From Paenibacillus sp. FSL R5-0345 (lineage in GTDB: Bacteria > Bacillota > Bacilli > Paenibacillales > Paenibacillaceae), in assembly GCF_000758585.1 (NCBI RefSeq), contig NZ_CP009281.1, positions 4,526,001-4,590,000 of the forward strand: DNA of 64,000 bases. The letters run 5' to 3'. Each line of letters opens with the position of its first letter. Position 1 is the stretch's first letter. Of the stretch, positions 34,101 through 42,817 are shown piece by piece. Below the pieces are notes generated by a model, which was not told where the DNA came from, ran no database searches, and saw only the letters and a program-made list of their open reading frames with translations. A program made the translations under genes and the position numbers.

Positions 34101-34643
34101 TCATGGATAAATGAACTGTTTCTTCCAGAGCTCGGTTTCACTAATGCGGAAGCCCGTTTTGAGACGATCCGATATAGGAAGATTCCCCCTAGACTGGAGT
34201 TCATCTTGCAGCGCATAAGACCACTCCGAACGTCTTATATCTCCAGCTAACAACAGTCGTCTGCTGCCAAGCCATTTATCCTCTACGACAATGCGAAGTA
34301 AAAGCTGATTCACATTCGAAGTTTCTTGAATAGCAAAGGAAATGGCCTGAGCCATATTTTGATAGAGTTCCTCAGGTTCATGATCGTTCCCGCTCACTTT
34401 TAGATCCAGTGACAGAACATGATCTTCCCAGCCTACGCTATCTATGGATAAGGTCAACGGAAGAGCGCCCATAATATCAACAAGATTGTCATTGCCCAGC
34501 ACTGTGTTATGGCTGCCAGTAAAAGTCTCCACTGTTCCATTTCTCTGCTGTACGGATGAGTCTAAGTCTGCCAGTTTCGGCAAAATAATAGCAGAGGTCG
34601 CAGTCAAGAGTAATACAGCACCGACCAACCAGGCTTTGTTCAT
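34101..34643 (-). CDS. Secreted or membrane-anchored protein of unknown function
   Basis: I do not recognise this 180-aa protein. It has an N-terminal hydrophobic segment (WLVGAVLLLTATSAIILP, residues ~4-21) and a mixed soluble domain with LRIVVEDKWLGSRRLLLAGDIRRSEWSYALQDELQ near 115. There is no lipobox. The ATG at 34643 follows GGGGG by seven bases. It lies between mtrB and hepS in the same direction, with the mtrB terminator in front of it. Confidence 0.65.
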   Translation of the reverse strand: MNKAWLVGAVLLLTATSAIILPKLADLDSSVQQRNGTVETFTGSHNTVLGNDNLVDIMGALPLTLSIDSVGWEDHVLSLDLKVSGNDHEPEELYQNMAQAISFAIQETSNVNQLLLRIVVEDKWLGSRRLLLAGDIRRSEWSYALQDELQSRGNLPISDRLKTGFRISETELWKKQFIYP

Positions 34644-34711
34644 GGACACGCCCCCTTATCCATAGTACCCACTTTTATGCGGATATGATCATTCACCCTT
34701 ACTATATTTTG

Positions 34712-34737
34712 AAAAAAAGCAGGCTATGCCTGCTTTT
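34712..34737 (-). terminator. Terminator after mtrB
   Basis: A 10-bp stem AAAAGCAGGC/GCCTGCTTTT is followed on the minus strand by seven T. It begins at the mtrB stop codon. Confidence 0.85.
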
Positions 34738-34985
34738 CAGCTTTCACTTTCCAATTGTCCATGTTTCGTTAAAATTTCAGCTTTACCGCGGATTTTCATA
34801 GCTGAGGTATGATCGGTAAATTGGGCAATCAACACCTCACCCTTGTCTAGCTTCTCTGTATGATGAAAGCGTGTATCCGTACCTCTAGTTAGACCAATCA
34901 CTTGAACGCCGTTCTCTTTAGCCTTAACCACAATATAGTCGCTGCCTGTCGGAAGCGGATTTTCGTTCGTCTTTTTATCCGTCAT
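34737..34985 (-). CDS. mtrB: Tryptophan RNA-binding attenuation protein (TRAP)
   Basis: TRAP forms an 11-subunit ring that binds tryptophan and wraps target RNA around its edge. The 82-aa product contains VVKAKENGVQVIGLTRGTDTRFHHTEKLDKGEVLIAQFTDHTSAMKIRGKAEI, in which the tryptophan pocket and the KKR/RNA-contacting positions of the family are recognisable (the Lys/Arg in KIRGKA). Its target at the trpE leader is in the same window. It lies after hbs as in B. subtilis; mtrA/folE is not in the space between. Confidence 0.95.
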   Translation of the reverse strand: MTDKKTNENPLPTGSDYIVVKAKENGVQVIGLTRGTDTRFHHTEKLDKGEVLIAQFTDHTSAMKIRGKAEILTKHGQLESES

Positions 34986-35027
34986 TGCTGATCCTCCTCT
35001 AACCCTAATGTACAGCCCATGATATCC

Positions 35028-35059
35028 GAAAAAACAAATGCCGCCTTGGAGGGCGGCAT
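35028..35059 (-). terminator. Terminator after hbs
   Basis: ATGCCGCC/GGCGGCAT form an 8-bp stem with a six-base loop, followed on the minus strand by a T-rich tract (TTTGTTTTTTC). Confidence 0.8.
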
Positions 35060-35102
35060 AGTTGTTACTTAAAAAGACTATGGGATTGATATGTAGAAAT
35101 CT

Positions 35103-35375
35103 TTATTTGATTCCGTCTTTCAGCGCCTTACCAGGTTTGAAAGCTGGCACCTTGCTTGCAGGAATTTCGATTTCTTCACCAGTTTGTGGGTTACGGCCTT
35201 TACGTGCGGAACGTTCGCGCACTTCAAAGTTTCCGAATCCAACCAGTTGTACTTTGTCACCGCTTTGCAGTGCTTCTGTAATTGCTTCGAAAACCGCATC
35301 TACAGCTTTAGTAGCATCCTTCTTGGGAAGTTCAGTTGCTTCTGTAACTACATTGATCAAATCAGATTTATTCAT
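35103..35375 (-). CDS. hbs: DNA-binding protein HU
   Basis: The 90-aa product begins MNKSDLINVVTEATELPKKDATKAVDAVFEAI and has the DNA-binding arm in GFGNFEVRERSARKGRNPQTGEEI. It is the nucleoid-compacting HU of the Bacillus type. It lies between spoIVA and mtrB, as in B. subtilis. A TTTACG-17-TATGAT promoter-like pair lies a few tens of bases upstream. Confidence 0.96.
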   Translation of the reverse strand: MNKSDLINVVTEATELPKKDATKAVDAVFEAITEALQSGDKVQLVGFGNFEVRERSARKGRNPQTGEEIEIPASKVPAFKPGKALKDGIK

Positions 35376-35751
35376 GTTTTCTCACCTCCCTGAGTAAATT
35401 TCCGGTATCATACACTGTTTCCGTTTCAACGTAAAATATACGTGATAATCCCGTTTATTACTGATCACTGGCGCCCATAGACCTTGAAGCGCAACAAACT
35501 TATAGTAATACAGCCCATCCATAAATTCAAGCAGTTAGACAAAAAAGGAGTAGAAATTATCATCTATGCTTGCGTAATTATCTAATTTCTATCTAATTTT
35601 ATAGACCTATAAGACCATGATAATTCTGCTTTTCCGCATAAAAATTGAGTCAGATTCACCGTTATTATAGGAACTAGGAATCAAGTTTCGTTATTTTTAC
35701 ACATAAAAAGAGTGGGATCTCTCCCACTCTTCCAATCCACTTAAATTCAGG
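35376..35751. other. 375-base gap upstream of hbs
   Basis: No coding frame is credible here. It should hold the hbs promoter region and it contains the spoIVA terminator. One extra structure is a perfect 9-bp inverted repeat, AATTATCAT (35555-35563) and ATGATAATT (35617-35625), with two direct TATCTAATTT copies between the arms; its meaning is unknown. Confidence 0.6.
35705..35731 (-). terminator. Terminator after spoIVA
   Basis: An 8-bp stem GAGTGGGA/TCCCACTC with a TCTC loop is followed on the minus strand by TTTTTA. It lies 20 bases past the spoIVA stop. Confidence 0.85.
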
Positions 35752-37230
35752 TTAGAGAATAATTGCAATAAGTCCGCCTGAGCCCTCATTGATGATCCGA
35801 CCAAGCGTTTCTTGCAATTTGTAGCGCGCATTATCCGGCATCATTGCAATCTTGCCTTGAATACCTTCCCTTACAATGGAATGCAAGGAGCGCCCAAAAA
35901 TATCGGATTCCCAAATCTTGATCGGGTCGTTCTCGAAATCCTGCATCAGATAACGAACCAACTCTTCGCTCTGCTTCTCTGTTCCAATGATTGGTGAGAA
36001 CTCAGATTCAACATCAACACGAATCATATGAATAGATGGTGCAGTAGCCTTTAAACGAACCCCGAAACGAGAGCCTTGACGAATCAGCTCAGGTTCATCA
36101 AGAGCCATTTCAGCTAACGAAGGAGCAGCGATACCATATCCGGTAGTTTTGACCATTTCTAAAGCTTCCGAGAAGCGGTCGTACTCCCTTTTTGCATGAG
36201 AGAATTCCTGCATCAGCTGGAGTAAGTGATCCTTGCCGCGGATTTCAACCCCCACTACCTCCATCAGAACTTGGTCATACAGCTCTTCTGGGGCATACAG
36301 ATCGATCTCTGCTACACCCTGACCCATGTTCATACCACTTAGGCCAGCTTTATCGATAAAATCATACTCAGTGAACTGAGATACTAGGCGGTCAACATCC
36401 CGCAAACGGCGAATATCTTTTACCGTATCGCGAACGGAGTTCTCATAGCTACTACGCAGCCAGTGATTCTCTCCAAGCACCATAACCCAGCTTGGCAAGT
36501 TTACGTTCACTTCATGTACTGGGAATTCGTACAACACCTCACGAAGTACACCGGTTACATCCTCTTCAGTCATGTTTGCCGCACTAAGCGTCATAACAGG
36601 GATATCGTATTTGATGGCTAGCTCGCTGCGGAGCTGCTGCGCTTCCTCACTGCGTGGCCGAGTGGAGTTTATGACCAGTACAAATGGCTTACCCACTTCC
36701 TTCAGCTCTGCAATGACACGCTCTTCAGAGTCCACGTACGAGTTCCGCGGAATTTCTGCAATCGTACCATCTGTTGTTACTACAACACCAAGCGTTGAAT
36801 GCTCCTGGATGACCTTACGTGTTCCGATCTCTGCCGCTTCCTGGAAAGGAATTGGCTCCTCAAACCAAGGAGTAGAGATCATTCGTGGTCCATTCTCATC
36901 CTCATAACCCTTAGCGCCTTCTACAGCGTAGCCCACACAGTCTACCAGTCGAACATTAACCTCAAGCCCTTCCGCAACCTTGATTTGGACTGCGTTGTTA
37001 GGCACGAACTTAGGTTCAGTGGTCATAATTGTTTTGCCTGCTGCGCTCTGCGGAAGCTCATCCACAGCTCTTACCCGATCTGCCTCATTCGTGATGTTCG
37101 GCAGGACGATTGTTTCCATGAAGCGCTTGATAAATGTCGATTTCCCCGTGCGAACCGCGCCGACGACGCCAAGATAAATGTCTCCGCCGGTACGCTCGGC
37201 AATGTCCTTGAAAATATCCACTTTTTCCAA
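35752..37230 (-). CDS. spoIVA: Stage IV sporulation protein A (spore coat ATPase)
   Basis: SpoIVA is the ATP-hydrolysing coat-basement protein that polymerises around the forespore. The 492-aa product starts at a TTG (37230) after GAGGAGGGG and reads MEKVDIFKDIAERTGGDIYLG. It has the Walker A GAVRTGKST near residues 24-32, a C-terminal end IINEGSGGLIAIIL, and the family's middle and C-terminal regions. The size equals B. subtilis SpoIVA (492 aa). The ATG/ATT-like frame extension to 37248 is not needed. Confidence 0.96.
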   Translation of the reverse strand: MEKVDIFKDIAERTGGDIYLGVVGAVRTGKSTFIKRFMETIVLPNITNEADRVRAVDELPQSAAGKTIMTTEPKFVPNNAVQIKVAEGLEVNVRLVDCVGYAVEGAKGYEDENGPRMISTPWFEEPIPFQEAAEIGTRKVIQEHSTLGVVVTTDGTIAEIPRNSYVDSEERVIAELKEVGKPFVLVINSTRPRSEEAQQLRSELAIKYDIPVMTLSAANMTEEDVTGVLREVLYEFPVHEVNVNLPSWVMVLGENHWLRSSYENSVRDTVKDIRRLRDVDRLVSQFTEYDFIDKAGLSGMNMGQGVAEIDLYAPEELYDQVLMEVVGVEIRGKDHLLQLMQEFSHAKREYDRFSEALEMVKTTGYGIAAPSLAEMALDEPELIRQGSRFGVRLKATAPSIHMIRVDVESEFSPIIGTEKQSEELVRYLMQDFENDPIKIWESDIFGRSLHSIVREGIQGKIAMMPDNARYKLQETLGRIINEGSGGLIAIIL

Positions 37231-37592
37231 AAGAGATCCCCTCCTCATATTACTCCGAAGAAAAAATGCCTGAAGAGCATCGACTTCGCGTTCCGCCGGT
37301 AATCTGACCCTTGCAGGACATCAACCGGACTTATCGTATGCCCGCCCGAAGCCTAGCTGCTTTCGACCGGGACGTACTTGCCCCGCGCTAAACTCCGAAT
37401 GCTCGGACATGCATTTGGACTAGTATCATCATATGTATCCGGAACGAATTTATGACCCATAATCGCGCATTTTGCAATGTAATTTCTAAAAAAATTAGTT
37501 GTGCGCGCCGCAAGGCGTCTGACGCCCGGAAGCTTTCTCATCCATCATATGAGATAGGATTCATTGATAGAACAGCTATTTTAAGCAAGCGA

Positions 37593-37680
37593 AAACGCCT
37601 TCGATGTCCCTAAAGGACGCTAAGCGTTTATGGGAGAATTATAAGGATAATGTATACGTGAAACTTATACTTTTTATATA
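37593..37680 (-). repeat. Dispersed two-hairpin intergenic repeat, copy C
   Basis: It has AAACGCCTTCGATGTCCCTAAAGGACGCTAAGCGTTT-type nesting (37593-37628) followed by the hairpin TTATAAGGATAATGTATA and TTATACTTTTTATA. It is close to copy D in sequence, and lies upstream of spoIVA in the same orientation as copies A, B and D. Confidence 0.8.
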
Positions 37681-37734
37681 AAAAAAAGAACTTCCCCCTC
37701 GGCCTGAAACCGATGTTTGGGGAAGCTCTTCTTC
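37681..37734 (-). terminator. Terminator after the YphF-like gene
   Basis: A long imperfect stem (AAGA.CTTCCCC paired with GGGGAAG.TCTT) with an inner ATCGGTTTCAGGCCGA hairpin is followed on the minus strand by seven T. It abuts repeat copy C. Confidence 0.75.
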
Positions 37735-37758
37735 TAAATGGCAGTATTTTATGTACAC

Positions 37759-38505
37759 TTAACTAGGAGGCTGCGGAATCGGCTGATTGTTAATCCATAA
37801 ATACGGCAAAGACTTCACGGGCACGTAATAGGATGCCTCCTCCAGATCTAGTCGCAAATCTTTTTTCTCGTCATGTTCTCCACCATTCTTATCGATGGCA
37901 GCCATTATATCAAAAACATAATCTACGTAGACCGTACCAGTCTTATCCATGATGAAATCAAGAACCTGGCCGGAATAGACACTAGTTAATGATATGGAGC
38001 TCGTTCCTGCCTTCTTATGATCAATGGTGTACAGTCCAGGATAAAGCTCATCAAGCATAGGTAGAGAGCCATCATGAGCTGATTTATAACGATTAATCTG
38101 TCGCTGCACATCATTCACCTTTTGAACGGTAACAAGGTCCATTACCTTAACTACTGGATCAATTTCCTCATTCAAGATTAGAAAATAAGCACTTCCTCCC
38201 TGTTCAAAAGCCGTTGCAGGAATATCATCCAAATATCCCTTATTGTTAAGCTTGCCCAGATCTATACGGAACTTCTCATATCTTGGAGTAGTTTCATCCG
38301 CATTAAGAATCGGAAGCACACCTTCCTCCTGCTGATAATCATCCACGGCTGCTTGTATCCGCTTAACACTTTCTCGATAATTAACACTAGCTCGTTTCTC
38401 TTCTCCAGGATACAGACAACCCGAAAGTGTAAGAGTAATCGACATTACTACTAGACAAAGTCTTGCTCCTGCCTTTAGTTTCTTCTTCCTTCGTATAAAC
38501 TCCAA
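37759..38505 (-). CDS. YphF-like lipoprotein
   Basis: This 248-aa protein has a lipoprotein signal: a basic N-terminus, a hydrophobic core (RLCLVVMSITLTL) and the lipobox LSGC near residue 29. The mature part is soluble and ends VKSLPYLWINNQPIPQPPS. The likely start is a TTG at 38505 with GGAGG seven bases upstream; the GTG at 38520 overlaps that ribosome site. Position after spoIVA and size match yphF of B. subtilis, a lipoprotein of unknown function. Confidence 0.75.
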   Translation of the reverse strand: MEFIRRKKKLKAGARLCLVVMSITLTLSGCLYPGEEKRASVNYRESVKRIQAAVDDYQQEEGVLPILNADETTPRYEKFRIDLGKLNNKGYLDDIPATAFEQGGSAYFLILNEEIDPVVKVMDLVTVQKVNDVQRQINRYKSAHDGSLPMLDELYPGLYTIDHKKAGTSSISLTSVYSGQVLDFIMDKTGTVYVDYVFDIMAAIDKNGGEHDEKKDLRLDLEEASYYVPVKSLPYLWINNQPIPQPPS

Positions 38506-38535
38506 CCGAGTCCCTCCCACGGTGAAAATCTGACA

Positions 38536-38904
38536 CTACCACAGCTCATCTTCTTCCCCACGCCGCGCTGCTTCAAGCTTACGGCGCACAGCAGCCTTAA
38601 GTGGATCTTCTGGTACCTGAACGGTCACATCGCCCCATACGGCAGCCTGACAGGCCAGACGCATTCCTTCTTCTAACGCAGTTCCAAGCTTACGCCGTTC
38701 AACATCTCCAGGTGGTCTAACCGCTGAGGCCTCTTCATCTGCAATATTAACTTTGCACATCAGGCAGCCTGCTTTGCCTCCACAGCGAGTGGTTATCGTT
38801 ACTCCGGCTTTACGAGCTGCCTCCAGTACGGAGATACCGCGATTCACGACAGCTTTACGACCTTCAGGTTGAAATACGACGGTGACGCCATTTTGCGGTT
38901 TCAT
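38536..38904 (-). CDS. Plant-type [2Fe-2S] ferredoxin domain protein
   Basis: The 122-aa product has the ferredoxin cluster spacing CGGKAGCLMC (Cys near 41, 46 and 49), with the fourth cysteine in MRLACQAAV near 83. The start at 38904 has AAGGAAG upstream, and longer frames would overlap the next gene. It probably carries electrons to an unknown partner. It lies between the YphF-like and DUF2768 genes. Confidence 0.85.
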   Translation of the reverse strand: MKPQNGVTVVFQPEGRKAVVNRGISVLEAARKAGVTITTRCGGKAGCLMCKVNIADEEASAVRPPGDVERRKLGTALEEGMRLACQAAVWGDVTVQVPEDPLKAAVRRKLEAARRGEEDELW

Positions 38905-38938
38905 GATGTTACTTCCTTCCTTATCGCTATGTAACTGC

Positions 38939-39118
38939 TTACATAATCGAAACAACTCCGCCCAAGAGGCCAACTAACATGATGACAAACGCTAGGATAG
39001 ATAGCAGTGCTTTAAGCAGCCCCTTTGTTTTGCTCCGAGCAAACGTTATTAGAAACACAGACAGTCCCATAATCAGCATTGCAATCAGGGACAACCACAT
39101 TTTTGTCATCGGATCCAA
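38939..39118 (-). CDS. Small two-helix membrane protein (DUF2768 type)
   Basis: The ~59-aa product has two hydrophobic helices, WLSLIAMLIMGLSVFLITFARS and LLKALLSILAFVIMLVGLLGG. Size and position match the DUF2768 protein YphE of B. subtilis, whose function is unknown. The start is uncertain: a TTG at 39118 has GGGGG eight bases upstream, while ATG codons at 39133 and 39109 lack well-spaced sites. Confidence 0.65.
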   Translation of the reverse strand: MDPMTKMWLSLIAMLIMGLSVFLITFARSKTKGLLKALLSILAFVIMLVGLLGGVVSIM

Positions 39119-39250
39119 GGTCAAAGCCCCCATTCGCCTGTAATATATTAGGGACTATTATATCATGACCTTATCCTATTCTGTAAAAAAACATCATTTT
39201 TTATATATTATTATTTAGATAATTTTGTTTGTGATAGTTTTCCAATCAAT

Positions 39251-39306
39251 ACAAAAAAAGAGCAAAAGATAACAGAATCTGTATGGATTCCGAATCTTTT
39301 GCTCAC
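39251..39306 (-). terminator. Terminator after spoVIF
   Basis: A long stem (AGCAAAAGAT/ATCTTTTGCT plus an inner AATC/GATT pairing) is followed on the minus strand by seven T. Confidence 0.85.
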
Positions 39307-39317
39307 CCAACCTAAAG

Positions 39318-39593
39318 CTATTTTTTAAGCATCATTTTCATTAAAGACTCCATTGTGCCGGTACCTGCGCCGCCTTTTTTGACGGCATTGATAATTTCCT
39401 GCACAGTAGCTTCACTGACCGGCACTTTAGCCATCGATGACACCTGCTTAATTAACTGGCGGAGCTGGGCTTCATTCTGCGTAGTTCCTGGTTTGACCGT
39501 ACTGGCTAGCTTTTTGACGGCACTTTCCGTAATGTTCTTGCCCGCCTTTTTATTAATGGCGTTCAATGCATCCTTGGAAAAATCTCTGCTCAC
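39318..39593 (-). CDS. spoVIF: Stage VI sporulation protein F
   Basis: The 91-aa product starts SRDFSKDALNAINKKAGKNITESAVKKLAS and continues TVKPGTTQNEAQLRQLIKQVSSMAKVPVSEATVQEIINAVKK, typical of SpoVIF (YjcC), a sporulation protein involved in coat assembly and expressed late in the mother cell. It is a single-gene unit with a strong terminator between gpsA and the DUF2768 gene. Confidence 0.85.
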   Translation of the reverse strand: MSRDFSKDALNAINKKAGKNITESAVKKLASTVKPGTTQNEAQLRQLIKQVSSMAKVPVSEATVQEIINAVKKGGAGTGTMESLMKMMLKK

Positions 39594-39659
39594 TTTTCAT
39601 CCCTCCTCCGTCAATCCCCAATACAACATATGAGAATTCGCGGAAAAAGGTGAACAGGA

Positions 39660-40703
39660 TCAGGAATGCCACTGCTCCCAAGTTTCCTGAGATATCGCCT
39701 CAAGCTCAGGTTTACGATCACGGCCCATCAGAGCTTCGACAGCACTACGCGGGCTTCTGCCTTTAAAAAGCACATGATAAATCTGATCTGTAATGGGCAT
39801 TTGGACACCTAGCTTGATGGAAATGGCATAAGCTGCCTCTGTGGTACGAATACCTTCGACAACCATCCCCATTGACTCCAGCACCTCATCCAACGGTTTC
39901 CCTTGCCCGAGCATAAAGCCTGCACGCCAGTTACGGCTGTGCTGGCTGGTAGCAGTCACTACAAGATCCCCGATACCTGCAAGCCCTGCAAAGGTCAAAG
40001 GATTCGCTCCAAGCTCAACGCCCACCCGAGAAATCTCGGCCAGTCCACGTGTCAGAAGCGCCGCCTTAGCATTATCCCCAAATCCAAGACCATCGGATAG
40101 ACCTGCACCGAGTGCAATAATATTCTTTAGTGCACCAGCAAGCTCTACCCCTACCTGATCGCGGTTCGTATATACACGAAAATCATTGTTAATGAACAAT
40201 TCCTGTGCTTCTGCGGTACGCTTATCATCAGGTGAAGCCACAACAACCGTAGTAGGACACAGTCGCACTACTTCCTCTGCATGACTCGGTCCGGAGAGAA
40301 CGACAATCTGCCCTTCGTTACAGCCGAGCTCCTCAGCAATAACGATGGACATCCGTTTCTTGCTTTCAGTCTCAAAGCCCTTCGTAGCATGAACGCATAG
40401 CATATCATCCTTCCAGAACGGCTTCAGACTGCGAGCAACCTGCCGCATACCTGAAGATGGGGCCACAATAACAACCGCTTTAGAACCGGAAACTGCGGTC
40501 TCCATATCAGTGGTTGCAATGATGTTTGCGGGCAGGGAAATCCCCGGTAAATACTTATTATTCATATGAGAGCCATTGATCTCGGCAGCTTGATCAGAGT
40601 TACGTGTCCACAGATAAACTTCCGAGTGATTAGCAGCCAGCACACTTGCCAGCGCAGTTCCCCAGCTCCCCGCTACTAGTACGGTTACTTTATCAGACAA
40701 CAC
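39660..40703 (-). CDS. gpsA: Glycerol-3-phosphate dehydrogenase (NAD(P)+)
   Basis: GpsA makes sn-glycerol-3-phosphate from DHAP for phospholipid synthesis. The 347-aa product has the nucleotide loop VLVAGSWGTALASVLA at residues 8-23, KNIIALGAGLSDGLGFGDNAKAALLTRGLAEI near 189 with the catalytic lysine, and GIGDLVVTATSQHSRN. Its start overlaps the end of plsY by 11 bases; PlsY uses the G3P made here. Confidence 0.96.
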   Translation of the reverse strand: MLSDKVTVLVAGSWGTALASVLAANHSEVYLWTRNSDQAAEINGSHMNNKYLPGISLPANIIATTDMETAVSGSKAVVIVAPSSGMRQVARSLKPFWKDDMLCVHATKGFETESKKRMSIVIAEELGCNEGQIVVLSGPSHAEEVVRLCPTTVVVASPDDKRTAEAQELFINNDFRVYTNRDQVGVELAGALKNIIALGAGLSDGLGFGDNAKAALLTRGLAEISRVGVELGANPLTFAGLAGIGDLVVTATSQHSRNWRAGFMLGQGKPLDEVLESMGMVVEGIRTTEAAYAISIKLGVQMPITDQIYHVLFKGRSPRSAVEALMGRDRKPELEAISQETWEQWHS

Positions 40704-41310
40704 GATTCCCTCCTTTTACTTTTGAGCCTATCTTATTCTCACGGCCCTCCACAATCTTAACAATATTCGTCCGGTGCCGCCAGAAGGCAAAAACCGCGAT
40801 AATAATACTGGTCCAGAGCACTGGCTGGGTAAATCCTGTCAGCAATAGAAAGACCGGTGTCAGCGCGACAAAAATTAACGAGCCAAGTGATACGTAACGA
40901 GTGATAAAGATAGATCCTATGGCGATGACACCGGCGAGCAGCGCTGGCCATAAACACAATGTAGCCATAACGCCAATCGTAGTAGCGATGCCCTTCCCCC
41001 CACGGAAACGAAAGTAAAGCGGCCAGTTATGTCCAACAATGGCAGCGATTCCGCAAAGAGCAGCAACCCAGGTTCCCCAGCCACCTACCCAAGTTCCTAA
41101 CCAAACTGCGGCAACACCCTTTAGTACATCCAGCACTAGCACAGATATCGCAGGACCTTTCCCCAATACACGTAGTGTATTGGTAGCCCCCGCATTGCCG
41201 CTTCCATATTGACGGATATCAATTCCCTTTAGCAGCTTGGCAAACAGCACACTAAAGCTGACAGAACCAAGCAAATAGCTTACAACGATAACCAGAAGTT
41301 CAAGCGCCAC
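40693..41310 (-). CDS. plsY: Acyl-phosphate glycerol-3-phosphate acyltransferase PlsY
   Basis: PlsY acylates glycerol-3-phosphate, the first membrane-bound step in phosphatidic acid synthesis. The 205-aa polytopic protein has YLLGSVSFSVLFAKLL near residue 12, the acyltransferase motifs GSGNAGATNTLRVLGK and HNWPLYFRFRGGKGIATT. It lies between der and gpsA. Confidence 0.95.
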   Translation of the reverse strand: MALELLVIVVSYLLGSVSFSVLFAKLLKGIDIRQYGSGNAGATNTLRVLGKGPAISVLVLDVLKGVAAVWLGTWVGGWGTWVAALCGIAAIVGHNWPLYFRFRGGKGIATTIGVMATLCLWPALLAGVIAIGSIFITRYVSLGSLIFVALTPVFLLLTGFTQPVLWTSIIIAVFAFWRHRTNIVKIVEGRENKIGSKVKGGNRVV

Positions 41311-41322
41311 ACTTCTTCTCCC

Positions 41323-42648
41323 CTAACCTTCGTTTTCGGATTTGCGCCGTGTAAAGAGACGGATTGGCGTTCCCTCGAAATTAAACGCCGCACGGATTTT
41401 ATTCTCCAAGTAACGTTCATAGGAGAAGTGCATCAGCGATGGGTCATTCACGAACACCACGATCGTCGGTGGCTTCACCGCAACCTGCGTTACGTAGTTA
41501 ATACGCAAGCGACGGCCTTTGTCAGTTGGAGGAGGATTAATCGCAATGGCATCCGATACAACATCGTTCACCAGATGCGTAGTAATACGTAGTGCATGCT
41601 GTTGTGATACATGCTGCACCACAGGTAGCAGTTTTTGCAGGCGTTGTTTAGTCAAAGCCGACAAGAAGACAACCGGTGCATAACTCATAAACAAGAAATG
41701 GTCACGAATCTTAGTCTCGAAGTTTTGCATAGTCTTGTCGTCTTTCTCAATAGCATCCCATTTGTTCACAACAAAAATTGATGCCTTACCTGCTTCATGT
41801 GCATAACCAGCAATATGCTTGTCCTGATCGATGATACCCTCTTCACCGTTAATAACAACGAGGACCACATCAGCCCGTTCAATGGCACGCATAGCACGCA
41901 TAACACTGTATTTCTCAATGTTCTCATATACTTTACCTTTTTTGCGCATACCCGCAGTATCGATAAGTACATAACGTTGTCCATCACGTTCAAATGGTGT
42001 ATCAATAGCATCTCGAGTAGTGCCTGCAATATCACTAACGATAACGCGTTCTTCACCCAGAATCGCATTAACCAAAGATGATTTACCTACATTCGGACGG
42101 CCAATCAATGCAACACGAATGACATCATCATCGTATTCATCATCTATTTTTTCTGGCAGACGTTCTACTACAGCGTCCAACAAATCACCGAGTCCTGTAC
42201 CATGACTACCGGAAATCCCGATCGGATCTCCAAAGCCTAGGCTATAGAACTCATAAATATCATCTGCACGCTTCATATTGTCCACTTTATTGATGGCAAG
42301 AACGATTGGTTTACCTGAACGGAACAGAATCTGAGCTACCTCTTCATCTGAATTCGTCACACCGCTCTTCGCCTCACACATAAATACAATAACATCCGCT
42401 TCTTCAATCGCCAGCTCCGCTTGTACGCGGATTGATTTTAGAATCGTGTCATCTCCATCAATTTCAATACCACCGGTATCAATCACACTGAACGACTTAC
42501 CGTTCCAATCTGAAATACCATAAATCCGGTCACGTGTAATCCCCGGTTTATCTTCTACAATGGCCATTCTATCGCCAATCAGCCGATTAAAAATCGTCGA
42601 TTTCCCGACGTTAGGCCTCCCAACGATTGCCACAACGGGTCTTGCCAT
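41323..42648 (-). CDS. der: Ribosome biogenesis GTPase Der
   Basis: Der (EngA) has two GTPase domains needed for 50S assembly. From the ATG at 42648 (AGGAGG, seven bases upstream) the product is 441 aa, with the first P-loop GRPNVGKSTIFN (residues ~10-21) and DTGGIE, a second P-loop GRPNVGKSSLVN near 184 and DTAGMRKKGK, and a C-terminal KH-like domain. An upstream in-frame extension to 42696 lacks a ribosome site. Confidence 0.97.
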   Translation of the reverse strand: MARPVVAIVGRPNVGKSTIFNRLIGDRMAIVEDKPGITRDRIYGISDWNGKSFSVIDTGGIEIDGDDTILKSIRVQAELAIEEADVIVFMCEAKSGVTNSDEEVAQILFRSGKPIVLAINKVDNMKRADDIYEFYSLGFGDPIGISGSHGTGLGDLLDAVVERLPEKIDDEYDDDVIRVALIGRPNVGKSSLVNAILGEERVIVSDIAGTTRDAIDTPFERDGQRYVLIDTAGMRKKGKVYENIEKYSVMRAMRAIERADVVLVVINGEEGIIDQDKHIAGYAHEAGKASIFVVNKWDAIEKDDKTMQNFETKIRDHFLFMSYAPVVFLSALTKQRLQKLLPVVQHVSQQHALRITTHLVNDVVSDAIAINPPPTDKGRRLRINYVTQVAVKPPTIVVFVNDPSLMHFSYERYLENKIRAAFNFEGTPIRLFTRRKSENEG

Positions 42649-42745
42649 ATTCATTCCTCCTGTCATCCTTACGATACTCATCATAGCAAAAAACATTAAA
42701 ATTGGCTAACACTCATGTTAGCTTTAATAAATCTTTCTGTTACCG

Positions 42746-42789
42746 GAAAAAGAGAATCGGCGAACCCCCGTATCGAGGGCTCGCCGATT
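42746..42789 (-). terminator. Terminator after the S1-domain gene
   Basis: A 9-bp stem AATCGGCGA/TCGCCGATT with an inner GC-rich hairpin is followed on the minus strand by CTCTTTTTCC. Confidence 0.75.
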
Positions 42790-42817
42790 ACTTTACCCGT
42801 ATATTCAAAAAGCAGGA

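Larger units (their letters stand above)
37231..37758. other. 530-base gap upstream of spoIVA
   Basis: This gap holds dispersed repeat copy C and the terminator of the YphF-like gene. A 62-codon open frame (37353-37541) lacks a ribosome site and conserved-looking content, so I did not call it. Bases 37240-37330 include an inferred spoIVA promoter region that I could not pin down. Confidence 0.6.

Noticed and set aside
35555..35625. Inverted repeat AATTATCAT/ATGATAATT as a terminator
   Set aside because: A 9-bp arm pair with a 53-base loop and no following T run is not a terminator; it is only recorded in the gap entry.
37353..37541. 62-codon minus-strand frame upstream of spoIVA
   Set aside because: No ribosome site, basic and low-complexity product, and it lies in a non-coding gap next to a repeat element. 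Kept only as a note in the gap entry.
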